From Burkholderiales bacterium (GTDB lineage: Bacteria; Pseudomonadota; Gammaproteobacteria; Burkholderiales; Burkholderiaceae_C), in contig JACRBA010000148.1 of the NCBI GenBank assembly GCA_016213265.1, positions 1 to 64,000 of the forward strand: a stretch of 64,000 nt of DNA, written 5' to 3'. The notes beneath the pieces are model-generated. The model saw only the letters and a list, made by a program, of their open reading frames with translations. It was not told the origin of the DNA and did not search any database. A program made the position numbers and the translations under genes. Positions 36,056 through 49,522 of this stretch are shown here, in pieces. Each line of letters opens with the position of its first letter. Position 1 is the first letter of the stretch.

Positions 36056-38774
36056 ATGACGGGTGACTTCCAGGGCTGGGACGCGGTGTCGGCCGCGCTG
36101 TTGGAGCGGGCGGACGCACCAGCCGCATCACTCAACGACGGCCAGCGCGACAGCCTGCGGGCCCTTGCCGCTCGACTGCCGCACCACGGCGTGATCGTGG
36201 CCGACGAGGTCGGCATGGGCAAGACGCGCATCGCCACCAGCGTGGCACATGCGGTGGCCTCGGTGGGGGGCCGGGTCGCCATCCTGGTTCCACCCGGGCT
36301 GGGCTACCAGTGGGCGGAAGAGCTTCGCCATACCGGTGTCGCGGACGTGCCTCCCCTCCTGCGCAGCCTCGACGCCTACCTGAACGCGTGGGCCGACGCG
36401 GACGAGCGCGCGCCTGCCCCGCGCCCGTGGGCGGAGTTGCCCGTGATGCTCATCTCGCACGCCTTCTGCAATTGGCCGATAGCAGGCAACACGCGGAACA
36501 ACTCGAAGTGGACGCTGCTTCCACAAACCCTCGCACGGGTCCACGCCCTGCAGCGTGCCAGCCGCCGTCTGCCACGCGGAACCGGCGCCAACGGCGACTT
36601 CGACGACGTGCGCGTCACCCGCGCCGCGCAATGGATCGTCGGACACGCTGACGCCGGCGCCCTCATGCGCATTGCCGCGCGCCCCGAGCTCCAGCGTTGG
36701 GGACCGGGATCGCCCATGCTCGACAAGGGCGAGTACGGCCGCGGCCGGCCTATCCGGCTGGCGCTGGAGCAGGTGGTCGGCCTCGGGCTGGGCGCCTTCG
36801 ACCTGGTCGTCATCGACGAGGCACACAAGAGCCGCGGTGCGCTGAGCAACCTGAACCGCCTGCTCGAACATGTGATCGGGTACGGCCGTGTCTCCCGGCG
36901 CCTTGCGATGACGGCCACGCCGATCGAACTGGACGTCGAGCAGTGGAAGCAGGCGCTGGGGCGCATCCAGGTCGAACCCGACGCGGCCGGCGCGGCGATC
37001 GGCGCCTACCAGACGGCCGTGGAAAGGGTGCGGCGGCAGCCGCAGGATGCGCATGCCCGGCAAGCCTACGCGGCGGCGGCCCACCTGTTCGAAACCACGC
37101 TGGGGGGCTACCTGCTGCGCCGCGACAAGCGCGAGGACGAGTCCGTGCGCAGTTTCGTGGAGCACACCGGTGAGGACCACAACGCGTACCGGCACGAGTG
37201 CGAGATCGTGGTGCGCACCGGAGATCTGACGCTACCGTGGCAGCGGGCAGTCTGCGCGGCCGAGGCGCTGTCCTTCGTCGCGCGCGGTCTCGATGACCAT
37301 GCCACCCAGCGCCTGCGCCTGACCCTCGGCAACGGACACGGCCTGGCCGCCTGGATCGACGACGCTCAGACCACCAGCGAGCCGCCGCGCGAGGGCGACG
37401 GTGAAGGTGGTCAACCGCAGGCGAGTGGGGACGGGGCGCCTGAGGACAAGCGCGGCGCCCGCGTCGCCTGGTGGAGGAGCCGGCTGCTGGCGGCCGCACG
37501 GTCGCCTGACGCGCCGGCCGCCGACGTCGACGCCGCCCTGTACGACCATCCCGCCATCCGAGCGGCGGTGCGGGAGATCGAGGCGGTATGTGCGCCCGCG
37601 CCGGCCGTGGCCGCGGAGAAGGTGCTGGTCTTCGGTCGATTCACCCGGCCGATGCAAGCCCTGGAACGCCTGCTCAATGCGCGCCAGATGCTGCGCTGTC
37701 TCGACAGCGGGGTGCCCTGGCCGCGCAGGGAGCTCGCGGTCAGCGAACGTCCCGCCGTGGCCGCGGCCCTCCGACAGCTCGGTCGCAGCGAAACCCTGGC
37801 GGAGATCCAGCAGCGTTTGCGGGAGCAATACAACGCCTTGCGGGCGGAACGGGAAGCGTTCCGCAGTGGCCTGCTGGACACCCTTCGTGCCGGCCTGGCC
37901 GAGTTGGGCGACCAAGCGCCGGCACGCGCCCTGGCCTTCCTGACGGCGTTGGCTGCGCAGGCAGCCGAGGTGCCGGCGCAAGATGATGAGGGCATGCACG
38001 GGCCCACGCCACTCACGCTCGTGGCGCGTGCGCTGCACGGGTTGCTCGACCCCGGCAGCGCCCCCGTCGACGTGGCCCGGGCCTGGATCCGCCTGCTCGA
38101 GGCGGCCACCGACCGCGAAGCGGACGCCGAGGCCGACGGCGTCCTCGACGAGAACGAAGCGCGGGACCTCTGGCCGGACGTGGCCGAGCGGATCCGTCAG
38201 GCCTATGGCCGTGTCGAGGGCGACTTCGCACGCCTGATGAACGGCCAGTCCGAACCCGCCTCCCGGCGACTGCTGCAGCTGGCTTTCAACCGTGCGCACA
38301 GCCATCCCCAGGTACTCATCGTGCAGTCGGTGGTCGGCCGTGAAGGGCTCAACCTGCACGAAGCGTGCCGCACCGTGGTGCTGTTGCACGCCGAGTGGAA
38401 CCCGGGCGTCGTGGAGCAGCAGATCGGGCGGGTGGACCGCATCGGCAGCCTCTGGGCAAAGCAGCTGGCGCAAGCGGTGAACGAGGGCGTGCGGGGCGCC
38501 GCGCTGCCCCGGATCCACATCCGACCCGTGATCTTTGAAGGCACCTACGACGAGCTGAACTGGAAGATCCTGCGCGAACGCTGGAACGACCTGCGTGCGC
38601 AGCTGCACGGCATCGTCATCACGCCGGCGGTGTCACACGGCGTGGATCCGGCCCTGGCGCGGCAGATCAATGGGCTGGCGCCCCACTTTTCGCCGAGCAG
38701 GCCGCGGCAACGCCCGGCCCACCGCGGCGGTGCCGCTCCGACGGCCGCACCGGCCACCACCACGCAGGCCCCTG

Positions 38775-38803
<29 letters not shown>
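36056..38803 (+). CDS. Island gene 3: SNF2/RapA-type superfamily 2 helicase
   Basis: A 915-residue ATPase. Motif I is ADEVGMGKT (Lys56), motif II VIDEAH (254-257 DEAH), motif III AMTATP (near 285), motif V VVGREGLNLHEA (near 759), and motif VI EQQIGRVDRIG (789-795). The QQxGRxDRxG pattern is that of RapA/HepA and of the DrmD-type helicases of DISARM; such proteins translocate on double-stranded DNA. About 470 residues, including helical stretches, separate motif III from motif V. ATG 36056 has TGAGGA at a proper distance. The 3' end overlaps gene 4 by 29 bases. Confidence 0.9.
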
Positions 38804-42348
<3,545 letters not shown>

Positions 42349-42349
<1 letters not shown>

Positions 42350-42873
42350 TGGCGCCGGTGCGCCGTCGGGTCCTGGTTGCCGCTCTGGCCGGCGCCGCCG
42401 CCACGGCGGCGCTGCTGCCGCTGGGCGGCTGCGGCTTCGCGCTGCGCCAGCCGGCTGCCCTACCGTTCACGCGCCTGGCCGTGAGCGGCTTCGCACCCGC
42501 CGCGCCCATGGCCGACGCGCTGCGCCAGGCGCTGCCGCGCAGCGTGATGTGGGTGGACGACCCGCGCCAGGCCGAGCGTGTGCTGGTGGTGCTGGAGGAC
42601 CGCCTCACGCGCACCGTGGCCGCGTCCACCGCCGGCGGCCAGGTGCGCGAGTTCCGGCTGCGCGTCACGCTGCGCTTCCGCCTGGACCGCCCGGACGGCA
42701 CGCCGCTGCTGCCGGAGACACAGCTCGAGCTGACGCGCGACATGAGCTACAGCGAGACCGCAGCGCTGGCCAAGCAGACGGAAGAAGCCGTGCTGCTGCG
42801 CGACATGCGGCTGGACATGGCGCACCAGCTGCTCGAGATGCTGGCCGCCAGCGGCCGCGCACCGGCGGCCTGA
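42349..42873 (+). CDS. lptE: LPS-assembly lipoprotein LptE
   Basis: A 174-residue outer-membrane lipoprotein that plugs the LptD barrel during lipopolysaccharide export. The signal peptide ends with lipobox LGGC; the mature protein begins GFALRQPAALPF, as in many LptE. The segment TRDMSYSETAALAKQTEEAVLLRDMRLDMAHQLLEML is typical. The start overlaps the leuS stop by one base. Its partner lptD is in the same window at 57.4-59.8 kb. Confidence 0.93.
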
Positions 42874-42890
42874 GCGCGGCACGCAGCAGC

Positions 42891-43991
42891 ATGCAGGTCC
42901 GCGCCGACCAGCTCGCCACCCAGCTCGCGCGCAGCGGGCTCAAGAGCGTGTACACCTTGCACGGCGACGAGCCCCTGCTGGCGCAGGAGGCCGCCGACAC
43001 CCTGCGCGCCGCCGCCCGCGCCGCCGGCTTCGGCGACCGCCAGGTGTTCACCGTGAGCGGCGCCCACTTCGACTGGAGCGGCGTGCTGGGCGCGGCGCAG
43101 TCCATGGGCCTGTTCACCGACCGCCAGCTGATCGAGATCCGCATTCCCAGCGGCAAGCCGGGCAAGGACGGCTCGGCCGCGCTGCAGGCCTACTGCGAGC
43201 AGATCTCGCCGGATGTGCTGACGCTCGTGCACCTGCCGCGCCTGGACCGCGAGCAGCTCAAGAGCGCCTGGTTCGCCGCGCTGGACCGCACCGGCGTCAC
43301 GGTGCGCCTGGACCCGGTCGAGCGCCATGCGCTGCCGGGCTGGATCGCCCAGCGCCTGGCTGCCCAGGGCCAGCGCGTGGCCGCCGGCGAGGCCGGCCAG
43401 CAGACCCTGGCCTACTTCGCCGACCGGGTGGAGGGCAACCTGCTGGCCGCTCACCAGGAGCTGCAGAAGCTGGCCCTGCTGTATCCGGCCGGCGAGCTCA
43501 GCTTCGAGCAGATCGAATCCGCCGTGCTGGACGTCGCGCGCTTCGACATCGGCCAGCTGGTGTCCGCGGTGCTGGCCGGGCAACCCGGCCGCGCCCTGCG
43601 CATGCTCGACGGCCTGAAGGCGGAAGGCGAATCGCCCGTGCCGGTGCACTGGATGCTGGCCAACGACGTGCTGGCGCTGCAGCGTGCGCGCGGCGCGCTG
43701 GCCGCTGGCCTGCCGCTGCCCATGGCGCTGCGCGAGGCGCGGGTATGGGGCGACAAGGAGCGCGTCTTCCAGGCCCTGCTGCCCGGCGTGGACGACGCCG
43801 CCCTGGCCGCCTTGGTGGTGGCCGCGAGCGACTGCGACGGCGTGCTCAAGGGCCTGCGCCGGCCGGACTGGCCCGAGGACCCGTGGGAGGCGCTGCGCCG
43901 CCTGGCCCTGGGCCTGCTGGACCTGGTGGCCACGGCCACCGCGCGGCGCGGGGCCGCCCGGCGGCCGATGACGCTGCCCGCGGGCGGCTGA
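42891..43991 (+). CDS. holA: DNA polymerase III delta subunit
   Basis: A 366-residue clamp-loader subunit that opens the beta sliding clamp. The N-terminal AAA+-like part has YTLHGDEPLLAQEAADTLR, followed by the DLTLVHLPRLDR-like strand, the middle helical lid with VEGNLLAAHQELQKLALLY, and a C-terminal collar domain. It does not have a functional Walker A, as usual for delta. ATG 42891 lies 17 bases after lptE; the ORF track extends upstream in a shadow frame. Confidence 0.94.
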   Translation: MQVRADQLATQLARSGLKSVYTLHGDEPLLAQEAADTLRAAARAAGFGDRQVFTVSGAHFDWSGVLGAAQSMGLFTDRQLIEIRIPSGKPGKDGSAALQAYCEQISPDVLTLVHLPRLDREQLKSAWFAALDRTGVTVRLDPVERHALPGWIAQRLAAQGQRVAAGEAGQQTLAYFADRVEGNLLAAHQELQKLALLYPAGELSFEQIESAVLDVARFDIGQLVSAVLAGQPGRALRMLDGLKAEGESPVPVHWMLANDVLALQRARGALAAGLPLPMALREARVWGDKERVFQALLPGVDDAALAALVVAASDCDGVLKGLRRPDWPEDPWEALRRLALGLLDLVATATARRGAARRPMTLPAGG

Positions 43992-43995
43992 AAGC

Positions 43996-44896
43996 TCAGT
44001 AGCCGCGCGAGCGCTCCACCCGGTGGGCCAGCGGCCGGCCGACGCGGCAGGCCTGCACGTTGGCGGCGGCCACCCGGGCGGCGGTGCGCGGGTCCGTCAG
44101 GGCCGCCGCGTGCGGCAGCACGGTGACGCGCGGGTGCGACCAGAACGGGTGGCCCGGCGGCAGCGGCTCGCTGGCGAACACGTCCAGCACGGCGTGGCCC
44201 AGCTGCCCGCTGTCCAGCGCCGCCAGCAGGTCCGGCTCCACCACATGCGCGCCGCGCGCCAGGTTCACCAGGCCGGCGCCCGGCCGCAGCCTGGCGAAGG
44301 CGCGGGCGTCCAGCAGGCCGCGCGTGGCCGGCGTCAGCGGCAGCAGGTTGACCAGCACGTCGCAGCCCCCGAGCACCGCCGCCCAGCCCGCCTCGCCCTC
44401 GCACGCGCCCACGCCGGCCGGCAGCGGCCCGCCGGGCGCGCGCCGCCACTGCCCGGCCCAGGTCACCCAGGCCCAGCACCGCCACCTGCACCTCGTCCGC
44501 CCGGCGCTGGGGCAGTGGCTGCCAGCGGCCGGCGGCCTGCTGGGCGGCGTAGCGGAAGAAGCCGCGGTGCAGCGACAGCACTGCCCACAACGCCGTCTCG
44601 GCCATGGCCGCGGTCATCGCCGGGTCCACCATGCGCGCCAGCGGCACGCCCTCGGGCAGCGTGGGGTCCGCCAGCAGCCGGTCCACGCCCGCCCACAGCG
44701 ACTGCACCAGCCGCAGCGCGGGCAGGCCCTGCAGGCTGCCCGGAGCCGGGTTGGCCACCAGCGCCACGTCCACGGCAGGCCGGTCGGCCGGCTCGAGCGC
44801 CGTCAGCAGCCGCTCGCCGGGCAGGGCGGCGGACAGCGCATCCAGCCACACCTGCCGCTCGGCGGGCTCAATTTGTCCGCAAAGGTAAATCGTCAT
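43996..44896 (-). pseudogene. Frameshifted 2-hydroxyacid dehydrogenase (GhrA-like)
   Basis: The N-terminal part (MTIYLCGQIEPAERQVWL to VAVLGLGDLGRAVAAR) is in one frame. The C-terminal part (GEAGWAAVLGGCDVLVNLLPLT to AHRVERSRGY) is in another. It resembles glyoxylate/hydroxypyruvate reductase A, an NADPH enzyme with catalytic Arg in VNLARGAHVVE, Glu in DVFASEPLPPGHPF and His in LPHAAAL. At the junction (about 44400-44450) the region after the GxGxxG motif is shorter than in relatives by roughly a dozen codons, and the frame changes, so a deletion not divisible by three is likely. The site lies in GCGCGCGCCCGGCGGG-like sequence, so an assembly or sequencing error is possible. Confidence 0.8.
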
Positions 44897-44922
44897 GTCG
44901 CGCAGCCTAGCGCCTGTTCACA

Positions 44923-46797
44923 ATGCGGGGTTCACGTTTGCGGCCTCATCCCAGTGCGTGGCCGGCCGATAGCGAGGGTGTGGTGCCATCACAAGAAGAA
45001 CCGCCGCCGACCGAGCCGCCGGGGCCCGACCGCGTGCCGCTGCCGCGTGCACGGCAGCGGCTGTCCATCGGCCGCGCGGTGGTGGGCGCCACGCTGGCCA
45101 GCCTGCTGGCCGCGGGCATCGGGCTGTGGTGGCTGGACACCACCTTGGCCGGCGCCGTGGCCGCCGTGTGGCCCGCCGACCGGGAACAGGCCGTGGGCCT
45201 GGTGCTGCTGCTGCAGGCCATCGCCGGCGCGCTGGCGCTGTGGCTGGTGCTCGCCTGGCGCGTGGTGGAGCCCCTGCGCCGGCTCAAGCGCCAGGCCAGC
45301 GCCATCGCCCGCAGCGGCCAGGGCGGCGGCCCGCGCATCGACTGGGACGGCAACGACAACGAGCTGGGCGCCGTCGGCCGGCACCTCAACCGCGCCATCG
45401 ACCGCATCGACGGCCTGCTGGAGGCCCTGGAAGGCCGCCACGCCGAGCTGCACCGCCAGGCCATGGTGGACGCGCTCACCGGCCTGCCCAACCGCCGCCT
45501 GTTCGCCGAGCTGTTCACCCACGCCGCCTCGGTGGCGCGGCGCGGCCAGCAGCCGCTGGCGCTGCTGTTCATCGACCTGGACCGCTTCAAGCAGGTGAAC
45601 GACACCCTGGGCCACCGCGCCGGCGACGAGCTGCTGCGTGTGCTGGGCCAGCGCATGCGCACCGTGATGCGCGGCTCCGACCTCGTCGGCCGGCTGTCCG
45701 GTGACGAGTTCGTGGCCCTGCTGTCCGAGGTGGAGGACGCCCAGGACGTGGCGCACGCGGCGCTGCGCCTCATCCACGCCATCGAGCAGCCGGTGCCGCT
45801 GCCGGGGCAGGCCGGGGTGCAGATGCAGGTCTCGGCCAGCATCGGCATCGCGCGCTTTCCGGCCGACGGCCGCCGCTTCGACGAGCTGCTGCAGCGTGCC
45901 GACCAGGCCATGTACCGCGCCAAGGCGGCCGGCCGCGGGCGCTTCGCGCTGTACCGCCCGCAGGACGACGCGCCCGAGCCCGCCACCGGTGGCGACGCCG
46001 AGCTGGCCCGTGCCCTGGCGCGCCACGAGCTGCAGCTGCACTACCAGCCGCTCCTGGACACCCGCGACGGCCGCGCGGTGGGCGCCGAGGCGCTGCTGCG
46101 CTGGCAGCACCCGGACCAGGGCTACCTGGCACCGCCGCACTTCATCCACCGCGCGGGCGCGGGCGAGCAGCTCCAGGCCCTCACGCGCCATGTGCTGCAC
46201 ACCGCCTGCGCCCAGCAGGCGCGCTGGAAGGCCGCCGGTCTGGCGGTGGGCCCGGTGGCCGTCAACCTGAGCGCGGCCGAGTTCCGCCACGACCAGCTGC
46301 CGGCGCACGTGGGGCGCGCCGTGCACGAACACGGCCTGGGGCGCGGCGAGCTGGCGCTGGAGCTGTGCAGCCACATGGTCATGAGCGACCCGGAGTTCAG
46401 CCTGCTGCGCGCCGCCGAGCTGCGCCGCGAGGGGGCCGAGCTGGTGCTGGAGAACGTGGCCACGGCGCCGCTGTCGCTGGCGCTGCTGGCGCAGCTGCAG
46501 CCCACGCGGCTGAAGCTCGAGGCCGGCCTGGTGGCGGGCCTGCCGCACGATGCCGCCGCCGTGGCCGCCGTGCACGGCGTGGTGCACCTGGCCCGCGGGC
46601 TGGGCGTGGCGGTCTCGGCCGTCGGGGTGGAGACCCCGGCGCAGCGTGAGGCGCTGCAGCGCGCGGGCTGCCTGGTGCAGCAAGGCTTCCTGCTGGCCCG
46701 CCCCGCCGCCGCGTCCGAGGCGCCGGCCTGGGCCGCCCCGCGGGCGGCTCAGCGCCCCACGGCGGCCAGTGCGAGCAGCCCCGACAAGGCCCACTGA
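44923..46797 (+). CDS. Diguanylate cyclase with degenerate EAL domain
   Basis: A 624-residue inner-membrane signalling protein. Two transmembrane helices (about 51-72 and 88-110) are followed by a HAMP-like linker, a GGDEF domain (VDALTGLPNRRLF; signature site RLSGDEF, still compatible with c-di-GMP synthesis) and an EAL domain. The EAL part keeps EALLRW and NLS but lacks key catalytic residues: the DDFGTG metal site is ENVATA and the VVAEGVET glutamate is Val (SAVGVET). So phosphodiesterase activity is probably lost. The start could be ATG 44923 or GTG 44980/44983, the latter with GCGAGGG upstream. Confidence 0.9.
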   Translation: MRGSRLRPHPSAWPADSEGVVPSQEEPPPTEPPGPDRVPLPRARQRLSIGRAVVGATLASLLAAGIGLWWLDTTLAGAVAAVWPADREQAVGLVLLLQAIAGALALWLVLAWRVVEPLRRLKRQASAIARSGQGGGPRIDWDGNDNELGAVGRHLNRAIDRIDGLLEALEGRHAELHRQAMVDALTGLPNRRLFAELFTHAASVARRGQQPLALLFIDLDRFKQVNDTLGHRAGDELLRVLGQRMRTVMRGSDLVGRLSGDEFVALLSEVEDAQDVAHAALRLIHAIEQPVPLPGQAGVQMQVSASIGIARFPADGRRFDELLQRADQAMYRAKAAGRGRFALYRPQDDAPEPATGGDAELARALARHELQLHYQPLLDTRDGRAVGAEALLRWQHPDQGYLAPPHFIHRAGAGEQLQALTRHVLHTACAQQARWKAAGLAVGPVAVNLSAAEFRHDQLPAHVGRAVHEHGLGRGELALELCSHMVMSDPEFSLLRAAELRREGAELVLENVATAPLSLALLAQLQPTRLKLEAGLVAGLPHDAAAVAAVHGVVHLARGLGVAVSAVGVETPAQREALQRAGCLVQQGFLLARPAAASEAPAWAAPRAAQRPTAASASSPDKAH

Positions 46798-47279
46798 ACG
46801 GTGGCGCCGCGCACCTGGGCGCGGTCGCCGGCGAAGACCTGCGACAGCGCCTCGGCCCGCACAGTGCCATCGGCCGTCCGCCAGGCCAGGCCGCGCCACA
46901 CCAGCCCCACCGGCTTGCCCGGCGTGGCACCGCCCGGGCCGGCGATGCCGGTGACCGAGACGGCGAAGTGCGCCGAGCTGCGCGCCAGCGCACCCTCGGC
47001 CATGGCGCAGGCCACCTCGGCGCTCACGGCCCCGTGGCGTGCGATGAGTGCGGCGGGCACGCCCAGCAGCGCGGTCTTGGCCTCGTTGCTGTAGGTGACC
47101 CAGCCCCGGTCGTACCAGTCGCTGGAGCCAGCCAGGTGGGTGCAGGCAGCGCCGATCAGGCCGCCGGTGCAGCTCTCGGCCGTGGCGACCCGGCCGCCGT
47201 ACGCCCGCAGCGCGGCGGCAAGGGCCTCCACGGTGGGCAGCCAATCGGCGCCGGGCAGCAGCAGGTCGGCGTCGTGCAT
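46749..47279 (-). CDS. pncC: Nicotinamide-nucleotide amidohydrolase (CinA C-terminal type)
   Basis: A 176-residue stand-alone CinA C-terminal domain that deamidates nicotinamide mononucleotide to nicotinate mononucleotide in pyridine nucleotide salvage. Signatures are VATAESCTGGLIGAA (catalytic Ser region), YSNEAKTALLGV, GAVSAEVACAMAEGA, and SVTGIAGPGGATPGKPVGLVW. ATG 47279 matches family starts; the ORF track goes upstream into pgpA. It is last in thiL-pgpA-pncC and runs 49 bases into the convergent GGDEF gene. Confidence 0.93.
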   Translation of the reverse strand: MHDADLLLPGADWLPTVEALAAALRAYGGRVATAESCTGGLIGAACTHLAGSSDWYDRGWVTYSNEAKTALLGVPAALIARHGAVSAEVACAMAEGALARSSAHFAVSVTGIAGPGGATPGKPVGLVWRGLAWRTADGTVRAEALSQVFAGDRAQVRGATVQWALSGLLALAAVGR

Positions 47280-47292
47280 GGTGCCCCTGACC

Positions 47293-47805
47293 TCAGTGCC
47301 ACAGCCGCCAGGCGAGCGCCAGCACGAGCAAGGTGCACAGCGCTGCCACCGCGTCGTCCAGCAGGATGCCCAGGCCCTGGCGCCAGCCGATGGCCGCGCC
47401 GGGCGCGAGCTTGTAGCGCCGGTCCGCCCACGCCACCGGGCCCGGCTTGGCGGCATCGAACAGGCGGAACAGCGCAAAGGCCAGCAGCTGCCAGCCCCAA
47501 TGGGCCGGCGTGAGCAGCCACAGCACGGTCCAGAACGCGAGCACCTCGTCCCACACGATGGCCGACGGATCGGCCACGCCCAGCGCCTGGGCGGTGCGGG
47601 TGCAGGCCCAGGCGCCCAGCGGCCAGCCCAGCGCCAACACCACGGCCCAGCCGGCGCCGCCCAGCCACGCGTCGAGCACGGCGAAGGCCAGCCAGGCCCA
47701 CAGGGTGCCCACGGTGCCGGGGGCCACGGGCGACAGGCCGCTGCCGAAACCGAGCGAGACCCAGTGCGCGGGGTGCGATCGCATGAAGCGGGCAGTCGGG
47801 GTCAT
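47293..47805 (-). CDS. pgpA: Phosphatidylglycerophosphatase A
   Basis: A 170-residue inner-membrane enzyme that removes phosphate from phosphatidylglycerophosphate to give phosphatidylglycerol. Family motifs are GFGSGLSPVAPGTVGTLWA (N-terminal), VWDEVLAFW, and FRLFDAAKPGPVAWADR with GILLDDAVAAL at the end. Several hydrophobic segments span the membrane. It overlaps thiL by ATGA and is followed 13 bases on by pncC. Confidence 0.94.
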   Translation of the reverse strand: MTPTARFMRSHPAHWVSLGFGSGLSPVAPGTVGTLWAWLAFAVLDAWLGGAGWAVVLALGWPLGAWACTRTAQALGVADPSAIVWDEVLAFWTVLWLLTPAHWGWQLLAFALFRLFDAAKPGPVAWADRRYKLAPGAAIGWRQGLGILLDDAVAALCTLLVLALAWRLWH

Positions 47806-48776
47806 GCGCTGCGGAAGTGGTCGAAGCCCGCCCAGCCGGACAGGTCCAGCGGGGCGTCACTGCCCGCCTGGGGCAGCACCTGCAGGCCCTGCGCGGCAGG
47901 GGTGATGGCACCGATGCGGGTGACCGGCGTGCCGGCACGCGCCGCCGCCGCCTGCACCGCCGCAGAGGCGGCCGCGGGCGCGGTGAACAGCAACTCGTAG
48001 TCGTCCCCCCCGCCCAGCAGGCACTGCTGCTGCACGGCCGCGGGCTGGGCCGCCAGCCAGGCGCTGCGCGGCAGCGCATCCAGCCACAGCGTGGCACCCA
48101 CGCCGGAGCGCGCCAGCACATGGCGCAGGTCGCCCAGCAGCCCGTCGGACAGGTCGATGGCCGCGCTGGCCACGCCGCGCAGCGCCTGGCCCAGGGCCAC
48201 GCGCGGCTCGGGGCATTCCATGGCGCGGCGCACTTGCGTGAAGGCATCGCCCGGCAGGCACACGGTGCCCCGGAAGCCCTCGAGCGCGAGCCGAGCGTCG
48301 CCCAGCGTGCCGCTGACCCACAGCTCGTCGCCCGGCGACGCGCCGCTGCGCAGCAGCGCCTGGCCGGCGGGCACCTGGCCCAGCACGGTGATGGACAGGG
48401 CCAGCGGCCCGGCGGTGGTGTCGCCACCGACCAGCTCGATGCCGTGCTGCTCGGCCAGCGCCAGCATGCCGCGGGCCAGGGGCGCCAGGAATGCGGCCTC
48501 GGCGCGCGGCAGGCACAGCGCCAGCGTGAAGGCCATGGGCTCGGCGCCGCAGGCGGCCAGGTCGCTGAGGTTCACCGCCAGGGCCTTGTGGCCCAGGTGC
48601 TCGGGCGCCACGGTGGACAGGAAGTGCCGCCCCTCCACCAGCATGTCGGTGGACACCGCCAGCTGCATGCCGGCGGCCGGTTGCAGCAGCGCGCAGTCGT
48701 CGCCGCCACCCAGCACCGCCCGCCGGACGGGAGGACGGAAGAAGGTCTCGATCAGGTCGAACTCACCCAGGGCCAT
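47802..48776 (-). CDS. thiL: Thiamine-monophosphate kinase
   Basis: A 324-residue enzyme that phosphorylates thiamine monophosphate to the active cofactor thiamine diphosphate. The N-terminal motifs are GEFDLIETFF and VLGGGDDCALL; STDMLVEGRHF, HKALAVNLSDLAACGA and VGGDTTAG follow, all metal/ATP-binding blocks of the family, and the C-terminal part has AIDLSDGLLGDL and GGGDDYELLF. ATG 48776 is the family start; the ORF track reaches back in shadow. It leads the thiL-pgpA-pncC operon. Confidence 0.95.
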   Translation of the reverse strand: MALGEFDLIETFFRPPVRRAVLGGGDDCALLQPAAGMQLAVSTDMLVEGRHFLSTVAPEHLGHKALAVNLSDLAACGAEPMAFTLALCLPRAEAAFLAPLARGMLALAEQHGIELVGGDTTAGPLALSITVLGQVPAGQALLRSGASPGDELWVSGTLGDARLALEGFRGTVCLPGDAFTQVRRAMECPEPRVALGQALRGVASAAIDLSDGLLGDLRHVLARSGVGATLWLDALPRSAWLAAQPAAVQQQCLLGGGDDYELLFTAPAAASAAVQAAAARAGTPVTRIGAITPAAQGLQVLPQAGSDAPLDLSGWAGFDHFRSA

Positions 48777-48826
48777 GCCGCGATTGTGGCCGCCTCCGGG
48801 CATGCCGGCGCGGGCCTTCAACAGGC

Positions 48827-49522
48827 TCAGGCCGAACGGTCGGATGGGTGGGGCGGGTGGTGGCGGTACTCCGCCGCCGGGTGCAGCAAGTTCGCGAGTT
48901 CCACCGCCGACTTCACGTTCATCTTGTCGAACACGCGCGCCCGGTGCACCTCCACCGTGCGCACGCTGATGTCCAGCGCGTCGGCGATGAGCTTGTTGGG
49001 GCGGCCCTCGACCACCAGCTGCATCACCTCGCGCTCGCGCTCGGTGAGCTCGGCCAGGGCGCGCTCCACGCGCCGGCGGTCGGCCCGGCGCGCCAGGGCC
49101 CGTTCGCTCACGGCCAGGGCCTGCTCGATGCGGTCGACCAGCGCGTTGTCCGAAAAGGGCTTCTCCACGAAATCGAACGCACCGCGCTTGACGGCCGCCA
49201 CCGCGGTGGGCACATCGCCGTGGCCCGTGAGGAAGATCACCGGCAGGGCGTCGACGAAGCCGCGCTCGACCAACTGCTCGAACAACGCCAGGCCCGACAT
49301 GCCCGGCATGCGCACATCCAGCAGCACGCACGACGGCGCCGTGGGCCAGTCGGCCGGGGCGCGCCCGGCCAGGAACTCGGAGAACGCATCGCCGCTGGCG
49401 AAACCCTCGGACAGCAGGCGGCGCGTGCGCAGTAGCCAGGCCAGGGCCTCGCGCACCACGTCCTCGTCGTCGACGAGGTAGACCACGGGCAGGCCGAATC
49501 GGGAGGCAGCGCTCGGGTTCAT
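48827..49522 (-). CDS. FixJ/NarL-type response regulator
   Basis: A 231-residue two-component regulator. The receiver domain has DDEDVVREAL acidic residues, the phospho-acceptor Asp in CVLLDVRMPGMSG (near 64), Thr in PVIFLTGHGD, and Lys in DFVEKPFSD. The C-terminal LuxR-type helix-turn-helix reads LTEREREVMQLVVEGRPNKLIADALDISVRTVEVHRARV. It is encoded just downstream of the sensor kinase (ATGA overlap). The architecture matches DctR/FixJ-type regulators. Confidence 0.93.
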   Translation of the reverse strand: MNPSAASRFGLPVVYLVDDEDVVREALAWLLRTRRLLSEGFASGDAFSEFLAGRAPADWPTAPSCVLLDVRMPGMSGLALFEQLVERGFVDALPVIFLTGHGDVPTAVAAVKRGAFDFVEKPFSDNALVDRIEQALAVSERALARRADRRRVERALAELTEREREVMQLVVEGRPNKLIADALDISVRTVEVHRARVFDKMNVKSAVELANLLHPAAEYRHHPPHPSDRSA

